Shown: positions 1 through 8,965, counted from the first letter of the stretch. The stretch is 64,000 bases of DNA from Pseudomonadaceae bacterium SI-3 (GCA_004010935.1 CP026511.1:3968001-4032000); one strand, 5' to 3'. Made by a program: numbers and translations. Notes: a model not told the origin generated them from the letters alone.

Positions 1-117
1 CGGAAGCGCCGCCTCCTCGACCCACCATAGCGAAGCGGCGACTCGATGACGACCCGACAGCTTGCCGATGGTCCGCACCCCGCTTAAGGTTGTCGCCCCC
101 TGGCTGGAGGCTTTTTC

Positions 118-930
118 ATGTGGTCATTTCGCGATTGGCGCCGCAAACGCATCCTCGCCCGCCTCGCCATCGAACCTGCCCTCTGGCAGCGCATACTGGA
201 CAGCCTGCCGATCCTCGACGGCTTGACCCAGGAGGAAACCGAGCGCCTGCGTGAGCGCAGCCTCCTGTTTCTGCATGCCAAGCGCCTGACCGCCCTGCCC
301 GGCGTCGAACTGCAGCCGGCAGATCGCCTGCGCCTGGCCGCGCAAGCGCAGCTGCCGCTGCTGCATCTGGCCGATCTGGACTGGTACCAAGGCTTCCATG
401 AAATCGTGATATACCCGGGCGACTTTCACAGCCCGCAGAAGCACCGCGACTCGGCCGGCGTGGTGCATGAGTGGGACGGCCAGCACAGCGGTGAGGCCTG
501 GCTGCAGGGCCCTGTCATTCTGGCCTGGCCCGGGGTTAAGGAAAGCGGCAGCTGGGAAGGCTACAACCTGGTGATCCACGAGCTCGCGCATAAGCTCGAC
601 ATGCTCAACGGCGATGCCAACGGCCTTCCGCCACTGCACGCCAACATGCATATCGAGAGCTGGGCGACGGCGATGCAAAGCGCCTATGACAGGCTCAACC
701 GAACGCTGGACGCCAACCCAGACGCCCATACCGACATTGATCCCTATGCCGCCGAAAATCCGGCCGAGTTCTTCGCCGTCACCAGCGAATACTTCTTCAG
801 CGCGCCGGATCTGCTGCACCAGAGCTATCCCGAGGTGTACGCCCAGCTCCAGGCCTTCTACCGCCAGGACCCACTGACGCGTCTTCGAGACCTGCAAACG
901 AGCCATCCCGACTACGCGGAACCTCACTGA
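118..930 (+). CDS. mtfA: MtfA-family zinc peptidase
   Basis: A 270-residue protein of the MtfA (peptidase M90) family. It carries a zinc-metalloprotease HExxH motif, HELAH, at residues 154-158, followed by KLDMLNG, which is typical of the family. In enterobacteria MtfA is a cytosolic protein that binds the Mlc repressor and has aminopeptidase activity; that partner role is family knowledge and is not shown here. There is no signal peptide. The N-terminus is rich in basic residues, as in homologues. The ATG follows a GGAGG about 8 bases upstream. It sits directly before ppa, a common pairing in Pseudomonas, but a 130-base gap suggests separate transcription. Confidence 0.9.
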   Translation: MWSFRDWRRKRILARLAIEPALWQRILDSLPILDGLTQEETERLRERSLLFLHAKRLTALPGVELQPADRLRLAAQAQLPLLHLADLDWYQGFHEIVIYPGDFHSPQKHRDSAGVVHEWDGQHSGEAWLQGPVILAWPGVKESGSWEGYNLVIHELAHKLDMLNGDANGLPPLHANMHIESWATAMQSAYDRLNRTLDANPDAHTDIDPYAAENPAEFFAVTSEYFFSAPDLLHQSYPEVYAQLQAFYRQDPLTRLRDLQTSHPDYAEPH

Positions 931-1068
931 CCTGGGGCCGTCGAATGCGCGCATGACGTGCCAGCCAAGTCCGCTACGCCCGGCATGGCAAAACGCCCGA
1001 CACTGCGCCTATAATCGCGCCCACTTTTTTCGCCCCAGGCCGCCTCGGCCGACCACGGAGCAATGTTC

Positions 1069-1596
1069 ATGAGCTACAGCAAAGTCCCGGCCGGCAAAGA
1101 CCTGCCAAACGACATCTACGTCGCCATCGAAATCCCGGCCAACCACGCGCCGATCAAATACGAAATCGATCACGACACCGACTGCCTGTTCGTCGACCGC
1201 TTCATGGCCACGCCGATGTTCTACCCGGCCAACTACGGCTTCATCCCTCACACCCTGGCCGACGATGGCGACCCGCTAGACGTACTGGTCGTGACGCCCT
1301 ACCCAGTTGCCCCAGGCTCCGTCATCCGCTGCCGTCCAGTGGGCGTGCTGAACATGACCGACGAAGCCGGCGGCGACGCCAAGTTGATTGCCGTCCCGCA
1401 TGACAAGCTGAGCCAGCTGTACGTGGACGTGAAGGAATACACCGACCTGCCGCCGCTGCTGATCGAGCAGATCAAGCACTTCTTCGAGAACTACAAGGAT
1501 CTCGAGAAGGGCAAGTGGGTCAAGGTCGAAGGCTGGGAAGGCGCCGACGCCGCCCGCGCCGCCATCATCAAAGCTGCCGAGGCTTATCAGAAGTAA
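1069..1596 (+). CDS. ppa: Inorganic pyrophosphatase (family I)
   Basis: A 175-residue soluble family I pyrophosphatase that hydrolyses PPi to two phosphates and so pulls biosynthetic reactions forward. The family signature [10 protein letters not shown] (three metal-binding aspartates) is present, together with EIPANH near the N-terminus and the [12 protein letters not shown] stretch. The length matches the prokaryotic hexameric enzymes. Of two possible ATGs (1063 and 1069), the second is preferred because it lies 8 bases after GGAG and begins [10 protein letters not shown], like other Pseudomonas enzymes. A strong terminator follows the stop codon. Confidence 0.96.
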   Translation: MSYSKVPAGKDLPNDIYVAIEIPANHAPIKYEIDHDTDCLFVDRFMATPMFYPANYGFIPHTLADDGDPLDVLVVTPYPVAPGSVIRCRPVGVLNMTDEAGGDAKLIAVPHDKLSQLYVDVKEYTDLPPLLIEQIKHFFENYKDLEKGKWVKVEGWEGADAARAAIIKAAEAYQK

Positions 1597-1611
1597 GCCG
1601 AAGCACTGAAG

Positions 1612-1638
1612 AAAAGCCGGCCACAAGCCGGCTTTTTT
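1612..1638 (+). terminator. Rho-independent terminator of ppa
   Basis: A perfect inverted repeat AAAAGCCGGC / GCCGGCTTTT with a 5-base loop is followed by a T run. It starts 15 bases after the ppa stop codon. Confidence 0.92.
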
Positions 1639-1660
1639 ATGCCTCGATTTTCGTACTACC

Positions 1661-2060
1661 TCATTTGAACGTGAGCTTGCTCCCGGCGTTAAACCGTCCG
1701 CCCCGGCGCGGGTTCGTAATACGACCGAAGCCGCCGTTGATTCGCAGATTGTCGTAGTAGTCGCGGCCGAACAGGTTAACGACGCCCAAATGAGCCTCCC
1801 AGCGCTGATCGCTATCCAGCAGAGGCCAGCCACTACGTGCATTGGTGGCGACATCGCCGGCTACGCGGCTCTCGTTGGCGCTGTAGCGCATTGTTGCTCC
1901 TGCGCCCTCAAATTGACCGGCACTTACCAGTCCTTACCGCTTGTAGCGAAGGTAGACATCACCTGCGCGAGACGTTACAGCTGGACACGCGTCTGCCGCA
2001 CGCCTCAAACGAAGCTTGAGCACGCCGCAGGTCAACGATCAGCCGGCGACAGCAACCTGC
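1661..2060 (-). pseudogene. Remnant of a TonB-dependent receptor C-terminus
   Basis: Read on the minus strand, the last ~75 codons encode a recognisable outer-membrane receptor end: the plug-proximal phrase VNLFGRDYYDNLR, then TNPRRGGRFNAG, and a final strand ending LTFK. In the same frame upstream is SAGQFEGAGATMRYSANE, then an in-frame TAA at 1934-1936, then AGDVYLRYKR. Further upstream, receptor-like text continues only in other frames (for example VDLRRAQASFEA near 2000-2040). No intact start or N-terminal plug exists. This is a decayed gene with a nonsense codon and probable frameshifts. The original ligand cannot be told. Confidence 0.7.
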
Positions 2061-2222
2061 CCGACGAAGTATCGACACCAGATCACACAAAACCCGCTGC
2101 GGACTGTCTATCAGAGGTGATCTCGTAGAACCGTGGGCAATGACCGTTAGACTAGCGGCATGGTTTTACTTGTCATCCCGTGCAATACCTAAGAAACAGC
2201 TCTAAGTCATATTGGATTTGCG

Positions 2223-4484
2223 ATGACCACCACCTACAACGTCGCATTGGTAAGCCTGTCCATCCTGATCGCGATCGCAGGCTCTTTCACCGCGCTGGAC
2301 CTGGCCAGCCGAGCTCGTGCCTCGGCAGACTGGATTCGCCACGCCTGGTTATGCGCAGCGGCTGTGTGCATGGGCGGCAGCATTTGGTCGATGCACTTTG
2401 TCGGAATGCTCGCGTTCGGCATGCCCGGCATGCAGATTCGATACGACATACCCCTGACGCTCTGGTCGCTGGTCGTCCCCATCGTCGTGACAGCCGTAAG
2501 CTTTTTGGCTGTGGCCAGCCGCGGGCTGACTCGTACCACGCTGGGAATTGGCGGCCTGTTCATGGGGCTCGGGATCGGCGCAATGCATTACATGGGTATG
2601 GCTGCGATGACGATGCATGCGCAGCTTTCCTATGACCCGCTGTGGGTGACCATCTCGTTCTGCATCGGCATCGGCGCAGCTACCGTTGCACTCTGGCTCT
2701 CCACTCGAAGCCGGCGCTTGTCGCTGCAGGCCATCTCGGCTGTTGCCATGGGCTTCGCCGTGGCGGGTATGCATTACTCCGCGATGGCTGGTGCACATTT
2801 CACGCCGCTGGACGATGCGACGCCAGCGCTTCCGGGTGGTGGCCTGGACCTGCTGACGCTAGCGCTGGCGGTTGCCGGGTCGACCTTCGTCGTGCTTTTT
2901 CTGGGGCTTACTGCATCGATGTACGACAGGCGCATGGCGAGCCTCAGCGAGCGCGAAGCCGCAGCGCTGCGCCAGAGTGAAGAGCGATTTCGCGAGCTGT
3001 ACAGCAAGACGCCGTTGCCGCTGCATTCGCTGGACGAACAGGGTCGGCTGGAATCGGTGAGCGATGCCTGGTTGGTGTTGATGGGCCATCGACGTGAGGA
3101 CGTCATCGGCCGGCCGCTGATCAACTTCATGACCGAGCGTTCCGCACGGCAGATGCTTAGCCAGGACTGGCCCGCGTTATTGAAAACAGGCGAATGCCTT
3201 AACGCCGAGTACCGACTGGTGGCCCGAGCGGGTGCGTTCATCGACGTCCTGGCCTCAACCCGGCTCGAACAGACAACCCAAGGCCCTCTCATCATAGGTG
3301 GCCTGGTGAACATTACTGAACGCCGCCACGCCGAGGCGGCGCTGCGTCAGGCGCAAAAGATGGAAGCCATCGGTAAGCTCACCGGCGGCATCGCTCATGA
3401 CTTCAACAACCTGCTTGCAGTAGTAGGCGGAAATCTTGAACTGCTTCGCAAGCGGCTGCCGCACGACACGACGCGTACAGCCCCCCTGATCGACAACGCG
3501 TTGCTGGCGACACAGCGCGGTGCGAGCCTGGTGCAGCGAATGCTGGCATTCGCGCGCAAACAAGAGCTGAATCCCAGTTCGGTCGTGCTGCAAGACCTGG
3601 TGCTGAACATGCGCGAGCTGCTACGCCGCTCTGTCAACACCAATATCAACATCGAAACTCGGTTCCCCCTCAGCTTGCCGCCGGCTTACGTGGATGCGAA
3701 CCAGCTCGAAATGGTGCTGATCAACCTGGTAGTCAATGCTCGGGATGCCATGGCAACGGGCGGCACCATCTGCATCGAGGGGCAGCTGCGCGCGGCATCG
3801 GAAGGCATGCAGGAATACGTCGCCTTGATCGTGCGTGACACCGGTATCGGCATGAGCCAGGAAACGCTCGCACGCGCCACGGAACCCTTCTTCACCACCA
3901 AGGGACCGGGCAAGGGTACGGGCCTTGGTCTATCGATGGCACACGGCCTAGTCGAACAGTCGGGCGGGAGTCTGACAATCGAAAGCAGCCCAGAAACGGG
4001 AACGACTATCGAGCTGTGGTTACCCTTAGGCGTCTCCGATCAGCGGGGCGTGGCAGCCTCGGATGACAAAGTCGAGCCCGCCTTGCCCCCCGTACCGGCG
4101 CTGACAATCCTCATTGTGGACGACGACCCCCTGGTGCTAGCCAACACCGCCGCGCTGCTCGAGGACATGGGCCATCAGGTCACCAGTGTCGATGGTGGCG
4201 AGGCCGCGCTTAGCGTTCTGCGCCAGCAGCGAGCTTTTGACATCCTGATCACCGATCAGATGATGCCAGGCATGACGGGCACCCAGCTGGCCAAGATCGT
4301 TAGGGGCGAGAGACCGGAGCTGCCGATCCTACTGGTCAGCGGCTACGCAGAACTGGCCGAAGAAGGCCGCCCTGTGCACACACTGGCAAAGCCGTTCACA
4401 CAGCACACGCTTAGCGTGGCCATCAGCGAAACACTAGGTCGCCCTAGCTCGCGCACCGTGGTGCCGTTGCTCAGCCGTCGCTGA
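2223..4484 (+). CDS. MHYT-PAS hybrid sensor histidine kinase
   Basis: A 753-residue membrane sensor. Residues 1-235 hold about seven transmembrane segments with three MHYT-type repeats (MHF at 57, MHY at 121 and 183); MHYT domains are proposed to bind copper and sense CO, NO or O2. A PAS domain (about 255-370) follows. The HisKA H-box GGIAHDFNNLL has phospho-acceptor His392. The HATPase has N-box NLVVNARDAM (505) and G-boxes DTGIGM and GKGTGLGL. A C-terminal receiver carries acidic DDD at 633-635 and phospho-acceptor Asp678 in TDQMMPG. No response regulator gene is adjacent, so its output partner is unknown. The start lacks a strong ribosome site; ATG 2223 is chosen because the first helix begins immediately. 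Confidence 0.9.
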   Translation: MTTTYNVALVSLSILIAIAGSFTALDLASRARASADWIRHAWLCAAAVCMGGSIWSMHFVGMLAFGMPGMQIRYDIPLTLWSLVVPIVVTAVSFLAVASRGLTRTTLGIGGLFMGLGIGAMHYMGMAAMTMHAQLSYDPLWVTISFCIGIGAATVALWLSTRSRRLSLQAISAVAMGFAVAGMHYSAMAGAHFTPLDDATPALPGGGLDLLTLALAVAGSTFVVLFLGLTASMYDRRMASLSEREAAALRQSEERFRELYSKTPLPLHSLDEQGRLESVSDAWLVLMGHRREDVIGRPLINFMTERSARQMLSQDWPALLKTGECLNAEYRLVARAGAFIDVLASTRLEQTTQGPLIIGGLVNITERRHAEAALRQAQKMEAIGKLTGGIAHDFNNLLAVVGGNLELLRKRLPHDTTRTAPLIDNALLATQRGASLVQRMLAFARKQELNPSSVVLQDLVLNMRELLRRSVNTNINIETRFPLSLPPAYVDANQLEMVLINLVVNARDAMATGGTICIEGQLRAASEGMQEYVALIVRDTGIGMSQETLARATEPFFTTKGPGKGTGLGLSMAHGLVEQSGGSLTIESSPETGTTIELWLPLGVSDQRGVAASDDKVEPALPPVPALTILIVDDDPLVLANTAALLEDMGHQVTSVDGGEAALSVLRQQRAFDILITDQMMPGMTGTQLAKIVRGERPELPILLVSGYAELAEEGRPVHTLAKPFTQHTLSVAISETLGRPSSRTVVPLLSRR

Positions 4485-4518
4485 GTACCGGTTCGCTCCG
4501 GCGACTACCCTGACAACG

Positions 4519-4544
4519 AAAAAGCCGGCCCATGGCCGGCTTTT
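4519..4544. terminator. Bidirectional terminator between kinase and Mn catalase
   Basis: Inverted repeat AAAAGCCGGCC / GGCCGGCTTTT with a 3-base loop, flanked by A and T runs on both sides. It can serve the kinase gene on the plus strand and the convergent manganese catalase on the minus strand. Confidence 0.9.
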
Positions 4545-4607
4545 CAGTTCATCGATACGCAGCGTATGCGCCTGTGCCCAGACGCCATCGGCCGCGTACT
4601 TAGTCGA

Positions 4608-5495
4608 TCAAGACTTGCCTTTGCTAACCGCAGCGCCCGAACCGAGGTCAGCCCCGGTCAGCGGGTCAACGGAGACATCGGACTGGGTCCGCACCGCCAT
4701 CTGCTGGACCACTTTCTGCTGGGCCTTGCTCAGATCGACCGAAGGCTTGCCATCGCCGCCGTCCACCGCCGGTTGCGGATCTTCGACGAACTCCCACTCC
4801 GGCCCCTGATTCCAGGGTCCACGCAGATCGCCTTCGCCTTGCGACAGGTTGTAGTAGACGTTGGCAAATTGCGGATCGCCCGGCAGTTTGCCCTGAGGAA
4901 AATTGGGCTGGATGGCGTGCAGCGCTTTCTCGAACGATTTCTGATGCGCGATTTCCCGGGTCATCAGGAATTTCAGTGCGTCTTTAATGCCTGGATCGTC
5001 AGTCACGTTGATGAGCCGCTCATAGACAATCTTGGCGCGCGCCTCGGCTGCGATGTTGGAACGCAGGTCCGCCGCCGGCTCGCCAATGGAGTCGACATAG
5101 GCTGCGGTCCAGGGCACACCTGCAGAGTTGGTCAAGGCTGGGCCTCCGCCATAGAGCAACGAAGTGATATGCGAATCGTTGCCACCACCGGTCAGCGAGC
5201 GATACAGATCCGCTTCCTTCTCGACACCTTCGGACAGCTCGCCCTTGGCGCCCTTGTTGAGCATACCGACGATGGAGCCGATGACTTCGAGGTGGCTGAG
5301 CTCCTCGGTGGCGATGTCCATGAGCATATCCTTGCGGCCCGGATCATCCTCGGACACACCCTGGACGAAGTAACGCATGGCAGCGGCCAACTCGCCTTGG
5401 GGCCCGCCGAATTGTTCGAGCATCAGGTTTGCAAGGCCCGGATTGGGCGCAGCGACACGCACGGTGTATTGAAGTCGTTTGTTATGGACGAACAT
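4608..5495 (-). CDS. Manganese catalase
   Basis: A 295-residue non-haem dimanganese catalase, which converts hydrogen peroxide to water and oxygen. The four-helix ferritin-like core is visible, with the expected ligands: Glu35 (GELAAAM), Glu65 and His68 (ATEELSHLE), then the second pair in EARAKIVYERL and REIAHQKSF. The C-terminal tail is Pro/Gly/Asp rich, as in KatN-type proteins. There is no signal peptide, so it is cytosolic. The ATG is preceded by GAGAGGTGA. It stands alone on the minus strand, ending at a shared terminator. Neighbouring genes (secreted retropepsin, SPW/VKOR membrane protein, tethered SDR) suggest a stress-related neighbourhood, but only by proximity. Confidence 0.94.
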   Translation of the reverse strand: MFVHNKRLQYTVRVAAPNPGLANLMLEQFGGPQGELAAAMRYFVQGVSEDDPGRKDMLMDIATEELSHLEVIGSIVGMLNKGAKGELSEGVEKEADLYRSLTGGGNDSHITSLLYGGGPALTNSAGVPWTAAYVDSIGEPAADLRSNIAAEARAKIVYERLINVTDDPGIKDALKFLMTREIAHQKSFEKALHAIQPNFPQGKLPGDPQFANVYYNLSQGEGDLRGPWNQGPEWEFVEDPQPAVDGGDGKPSVDLSKAQQKVVQQMAVRTQSDVSVDPLTGADLGSGAAVSKGKS

Positions 5496-5777
5496 GGTTC
5501 ACCTCTCGATTCTTATGACTTCCCTTGGAAACAACCTCCTTTAGTGAAATGGGGCCGCTGACGGCATTGAATGCAAGCGGCCCTACTGGTGGAGTCCAAA
5601 AAAACCTAACTGTCCGATTGTTTTTATCAATCACGCCGATGGCTATTGCCAATGAGTCAGCATCAACCGACCGAGGTCTACGCGCGCCGCTTCGCTTCGA
5701 GCAACAGTCAACTTGAACCGATGTCGGCGATGGCACTCTATGGAATCCACAGCATTCGCTGACTTCTGAGGTGACAG

Positions 5778-6311
5778 ATGCGCCGTCCGGTACGCTCCCG
5801 TTTATCCAGCCATACCCCGTCAATCCTGGCCGCTCTGCTGACTGCCGTAGTCAGCGGGACAGCCCTTGCAAGCTCGCCGCAAGTACTCGGGTGGGTCGAG
5901 AAAGGCTTGATCCTTCCTGAGCAGGTCGCGGTGAAATTCAAGCTCGACACCGGCGCGTTGACCTCTTCCATGCACGCCGAAAATATCGACCGTTTTGAAA
6001 AAGATGGCGACGAATGGGTGCGCTTCACAGTCGAGCTGGAGGATGTGGATACAGACAAAGACGTCAGAACCCGCCTGGAGCGCAAGATGGTGCGCGACAT
6101 CAAGGTGCGTGGCGCCGGCGGTGCTGAAGAACGTCCGGTGGTACTGATGAAGGTCTGTCTGGGCAACCAGATGTACGAAGAGCAGTTCTCGCTGAACGAC
6201 CGGGACAAGATGAATTACCCGGTTCTGATCGGTCGCCGTACCCTGGAAAAGGTAGGCCTGGTGGATTCATCCAAGACCTTCACGACCGAACCAAACTGTT
6301 CCGGCGCCTAA
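5778..6311 (+). CDS. Secreted retropepsin-like protein (PF05618 type)
   Basis: A 177-residue protein with an N-terminal signal peptide (basic start, hydrophobic stretch about 15-31 ending TALAS). The mature part begins VLGWVEKGLI and carries the aspartic-protease-like DTGA (57-60), followed by a barrel-type sequence ending in YPVLIGRRTL, the usual flap and second hydrophobic-Gly motif of single-domain retropepsins. This is the family often annotated as putative ATP-dependent zinc protease or RimK-associated; an aspartic peptidase-like fold is the better-founded reading. It should act in the periplasm. Substrate unknown. The gene is monocistronic, followed by a weak hairpin at 6331-6352. Confidence 0.82.
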   Translation: MRRPVRSRLSSHTPSILAALLTAVVSGTALASSPQVLGWVEKGLILPEQVAVKFKLDTGALTSSMHAENIDRFEKDGDEWVRFTVELEDVDTDKDVRTRLERKMVRDIKVRGAGGAEERPVVLMKVCLGNQMYEEQFSLNDRDKMNYPVLIGRRTLEKVGLVDSSKTFTTEPNCSGA

Positions 6312-6330
6312 GCGGCAGAATCACGAGCAC

Positions 6331-6352
6331 TGCGGATCGCCATCGGTCCGCA
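6331..6352 (+). terminator. Possible weak terminator
   Basis: TGCGGA and TCCGCA arms around a 10-base loop, 20 bases after the retropepsin-like gene. A mixed T-rich stretch (TTTCATTTTG) follows. Not a strong terminator. Confidence 0.4.
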
Positions 6353-6482
6353 CTCCGTTTCATTTTGTTGCAACTCCCTAATCCCCCTCCGGTCCACTGA
6401 ACAGCGTCGCCGCTGCAACCGCAGCGCCAGCGCCTTGTTCGCGTCAGGGCGCACATCGATCAATCCGGCCTCGGGGGGATTC

Positions 6483-7943
6483 GTGGAGCATCAAGGTGAA
6501 TACCTGAGACAGGGCGCCATGCCATCTGACATGGGCATGGACGCACACATGCAAATGATGGAACGCCGCCACCTGGCCACGCTCTGGTGTCACTTCGTCA
6601 ATGTGCTGCTGGGCTTCTGGGTACTCAGCGCTCCCTTTATCTTTGGCTACCTGAACATAGCGCCAACCGATCTCGACTTGCCGCGATTGGCGACCGAGCG
6701 CGAGTTGCCGGACGTGGCCACTCGCGCGCTGCTGATGACCTGGAGCGACGTGGTCAGTGGCGCCTTGATCGTATTGTTCTCGGTCCTCTCGCTGAAACGT
6801 ATTGCCTGGGCGCAGTGGGCGAATACCGCCATGGGCCTCTGGCTGATGTTCGCGCCGCTACTGTTCTGGTCGCCCTCGCCCGCCAGTTATGGCAACGCCC
6901 TTCTGGTGGGCGGGTTGGTGATCGCCTTTTCGACGCTGGTGCCGATGATGCCCGGCATGAGCATGAGCGGCATGATGCAGAAAGCCGCCGTGCCGCCAGG
7001 CTGGGACTACAACCCCTCCACTTGGATGCAGCGGTTGCCCATCGCCTTGCTTGCGGTGATCGGCATTTTGCTGGCTCGCTATCTGGCCGGTTACCAGCTG
7101 GGGCATACGGCCAATGCCTGGGACCCCTTCTTCGGTACGCAGCCCAACGGCACCGAAACCATCATCACCTCTGACATGTCCCGCGCCTGGCCGGTATCGG
7201 ACGCCGGTGTCGGCGTCATGGCCTACATGATCGAGCTGCTGATGGCGGTGATGGGCGATGCACGACGCTGGCGAACCATGCCCTGGATGGTCGCCGCATT
7301 CGGCGTGGTGGTAGTGCCGCTAGGCGCGGTGAGTATCTTCTTCATCATTGCGCAGCCGATCTTCATCGACACCTGGTGCACCCTCTGCCTGATCCAGGCA
7401 CTGGCCATGCTGGTGATGATGCCCTACGCCCTGGACGAGCTGGTGGCTATGGGGCAGTTCCTTAAGGACGCACGCCAGCGCGGCAAACCCTTCTGGAAAA
7501 CCTTCTGGCAGGGCGATGCGATGGAGGGTGCGCGGGAGGACAACACACCCGAGTTCGACGGTAGCCTGTCGTCCATGACCCTGAAGGGGCTGCGCGGCGT
7601 GAACCTGCCGTGGGGCCTCGCGTTGCTTTGTATCCTCGGCGTCTGGCTGATGTGCACACGCCTGATCTTCGGTACCGAGGGTGCCATGGCCAACAGCGAC
7701 CATCTGATGGGCTCGCTGTTGATCACCGTCTCGGTGCTGGCCTTCGCCGAAGTGGCACGCCCGCTGCGCTTTCTCAACCTGCCGATCGGCGCCTGGCTGA
7801 TCGCCGCCCCTTCGTTCCTCGAGGGGGCCGGGTTCGCGGCAACCATCGGCAGCCTGATCGCCGGCGTGCTGGTGATCGGCCTGAGCCTGCCACGCGGACC
7901 GATCCGCCACCGCTATGCGGGCTGGAACGCGCTTCTGCGCTAA
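6483..7943 (+). CDS. SPW-repeat / VKOR-like fusion membrane protein
   Basis: About 486 residues with roughly ten hydrophobic segments. Counting from the GTG at 6483, residues ~35-150 form an SPW-type unit (WVLSAPFIFGY, then WLMFAPLLFWSPSP). Residues ~185-325 resemble a vitamin K epoxide reductase domain, with a four-helix pattern, the phrase VSDAGVG, and redox motif WCTLC at Cys299/Cys302. Residues ~370-486 form a second SPW-like unit. The loop cysteines that relay electrons in classical VKOR are absent between helices 1 and 2. A His/Met-rich segment (MPGMSMSGMM) precedes the VKOR part. GTG 6483 is chosen because GGGGGG lies 5 bases upstream; ATG 6519 is the alternative. It is 23 bases before an SDR gene, so both are likely co-transcribed. 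Function unknown; a quinone- or thiol-linked redox role is inference. Confidence 0.72.
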   Translation: MEHQGEYLRQGAMPSDMGMDAHMQMMERRHLATLWCHFVNVLLGFWVLSAPFIFGYLNIAPTDLDLPRLATERELPDVATRALLMTWSDVVSGALIVLFSVLSLKRIAWAQWANTAMGLWLMFAPLLFWSPSPASYGNALLVGGLVIAFSTLVPMMPGMSMSGMMQKAAVPPGWDYNPSTWMQRLPIALLAVIGILLARYLAGYQLGHTANAWDPFFGTQPNGTETIITSDMSRAWPVSDAGVGVMAYMIELLMAVMGDARRWRTMPWMVAAFGVVVVPLGAVSIFFIIAQPIFIDTWCTLCLIQALAMLVMMPYALDELVAMGQFLKDARQRGKPFWKTFWQGDAMEGAREDNTPEFDGSLSSMTLKGLRGVNLPWGLALLCILGVWLMCTRLIFGTEGAMANSDHLMGSLLITVSVLAFAEVARPLRFLNLPIGAWLIAAPSFLEGAGFAATIGSLIAGVLVIGLSLPRGPIRHRYAGWNALLR

Positions 7944-7966
7944 CCCATCAAGACAGGAGCTTTTAG

Positions 7967-8965
7967 ATGAGCGACCGCGAACAGACTGCCGTGATCTGTG
8001 GAGGCACCGCTGGCGTAGGCCGCGCAACCGCCCATGCGTTCGCGCGGGCGGGCTTTCGCGTGGCGGTGATCGCACGCGGTGAACAGGGCCTGTCCGACAC
8101 GCGCAAAGAACTGGAAGCGAACGGGGCGAAGGTGCTGGCGATCTCCGCCGATGTCGCCGATGCCGAAGCCGTCGATCGCGCCGCCGAGCGGATCGAGGCG
8201 GAGCTGGGGCCAATCGAAATCTGGGTCAACGCCGCCATGGCGACAGTGTTCGGGCCGGTCAACAAACTCAGTGCTGCGGAGTTCAAACGCGTCACCGACG
8301 TCACCTACCTGGGGTTCGTGCATGGCACGCTGGCTGCGCTGCGCCACATGGAGACGCGCAACCGCGGCACCATCGTGCAGGTCGGATCGGCGCTGTCGTA
8401 CCGCGCGATTCCGCTTCAATCGGCATACTGCGCAGCCAAGTTCGCGATCAGGGGCTTCACCGATTCGCTACGCTGCGAACTGATTCATACCAACAGCCGA
8501 ATCCGCCTGACCATGGTCCAGCTTCCGGCGCACAACACGCCGCAGTTCGACTGGTCGCGCAACAAGATGAACAAGCGCCCCCAGCCGGTTCCCCCCATTC
8601 ACACGCCTGAGGTGGCCGCGCGCGCCATCCTGCGCGCAGCCACCGATGCCCCGCGCGAGCTCTGGCTGGGGCGTGCTTCACTCCAGGCGATCATCGGCAA
8701 CATGTTCATGCCCGGCCTGCTCGACCGGATGATGGCCAAACAGGCCTGGAGCGGCCAGATGACCGACGAGCCGGCCAGTGATGAACAACCCGACAACCTG
8801 TTCCAGCCGGTCGAAGGCCTGCATCGCATCGAAGGTCGGTTCGGCAAACAGATGAAAGACAAAGCCCTCGGGCTGAGCTCGGAAACCGTCGGAAAGCTGG
8901 CTGCAGGAGGCCTGGCGGTCACCGCAGTGATCGTGGTCGCGGTGGTGGCCGCCGTTGCCAGTTAG
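7967..8965 (+). CDS. SDR-family oxidoreductase with C-terminal membrane anchor
   Basis: A 332-residue short-chain dehydrogenase. It has the Rossmann glycine motif GGTAGVG (12-18), the NAA motif near 88-90, Ser141, and the catalytic YxxxK as Tyr154-Lys158 (YCAAK). The C-terminal ~20 residues are strongly hydrophobic (Val/Ala rich), so the enzyme is probably tethered to the inner membrane with its catalytic domain in the cytoplasm. GGAG lies a few bases before the ATG. It follows the SPW/VKOR gene by 23 bases on the same strand and probably forms an operon with it. Substrate unknown. Confidence 0.85.
   Translation: MSDREQTAVICGGTAGVGRATAHAFARAGFRVAVIARGEQGLSDTRKELEANGAKVLAISADVADAEAVDRAAERIEAELGPIEIWVNAAMATVFGPVNKLSAAEFKRVTDVTYLGFVHGTLAALRHMETRNRGTIVQVGSALSYRAIPLQSAYCAAKFAIRGFTDSLRCELIHTNSRIRLTMVQLPAHNTPQFDWSRNKMNKRPQPVPPIHTPEVAARAILRAATDAPRELWLGRASLQAIIGNMFMPGLLDRMMAKQAWSGQMTDEPASDEQPDNLFQPVEGLHRIEGRFGKQMKDKALGLSSETVGKLAAGGLAVTAVIVVAVVAAVAS

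Noticed and set aside
1..117. Possible gene end at the left edge
   Set aside because: No frame with recognisable content reaches the edge; it is treated as the upstream region of mtfA.
1790..2128. Plus-strand open frame across the receptor remnant
   Set aside because: The minus strand reads as receptor; the plus-strand text has no protein-like pattern.
4566..5561. Long open frame opposite the manganese catalase gene
   Set aside because: It is a GC-rich antisense shadow; the minus-strand protein has all catalase ligands and a ribosome site.
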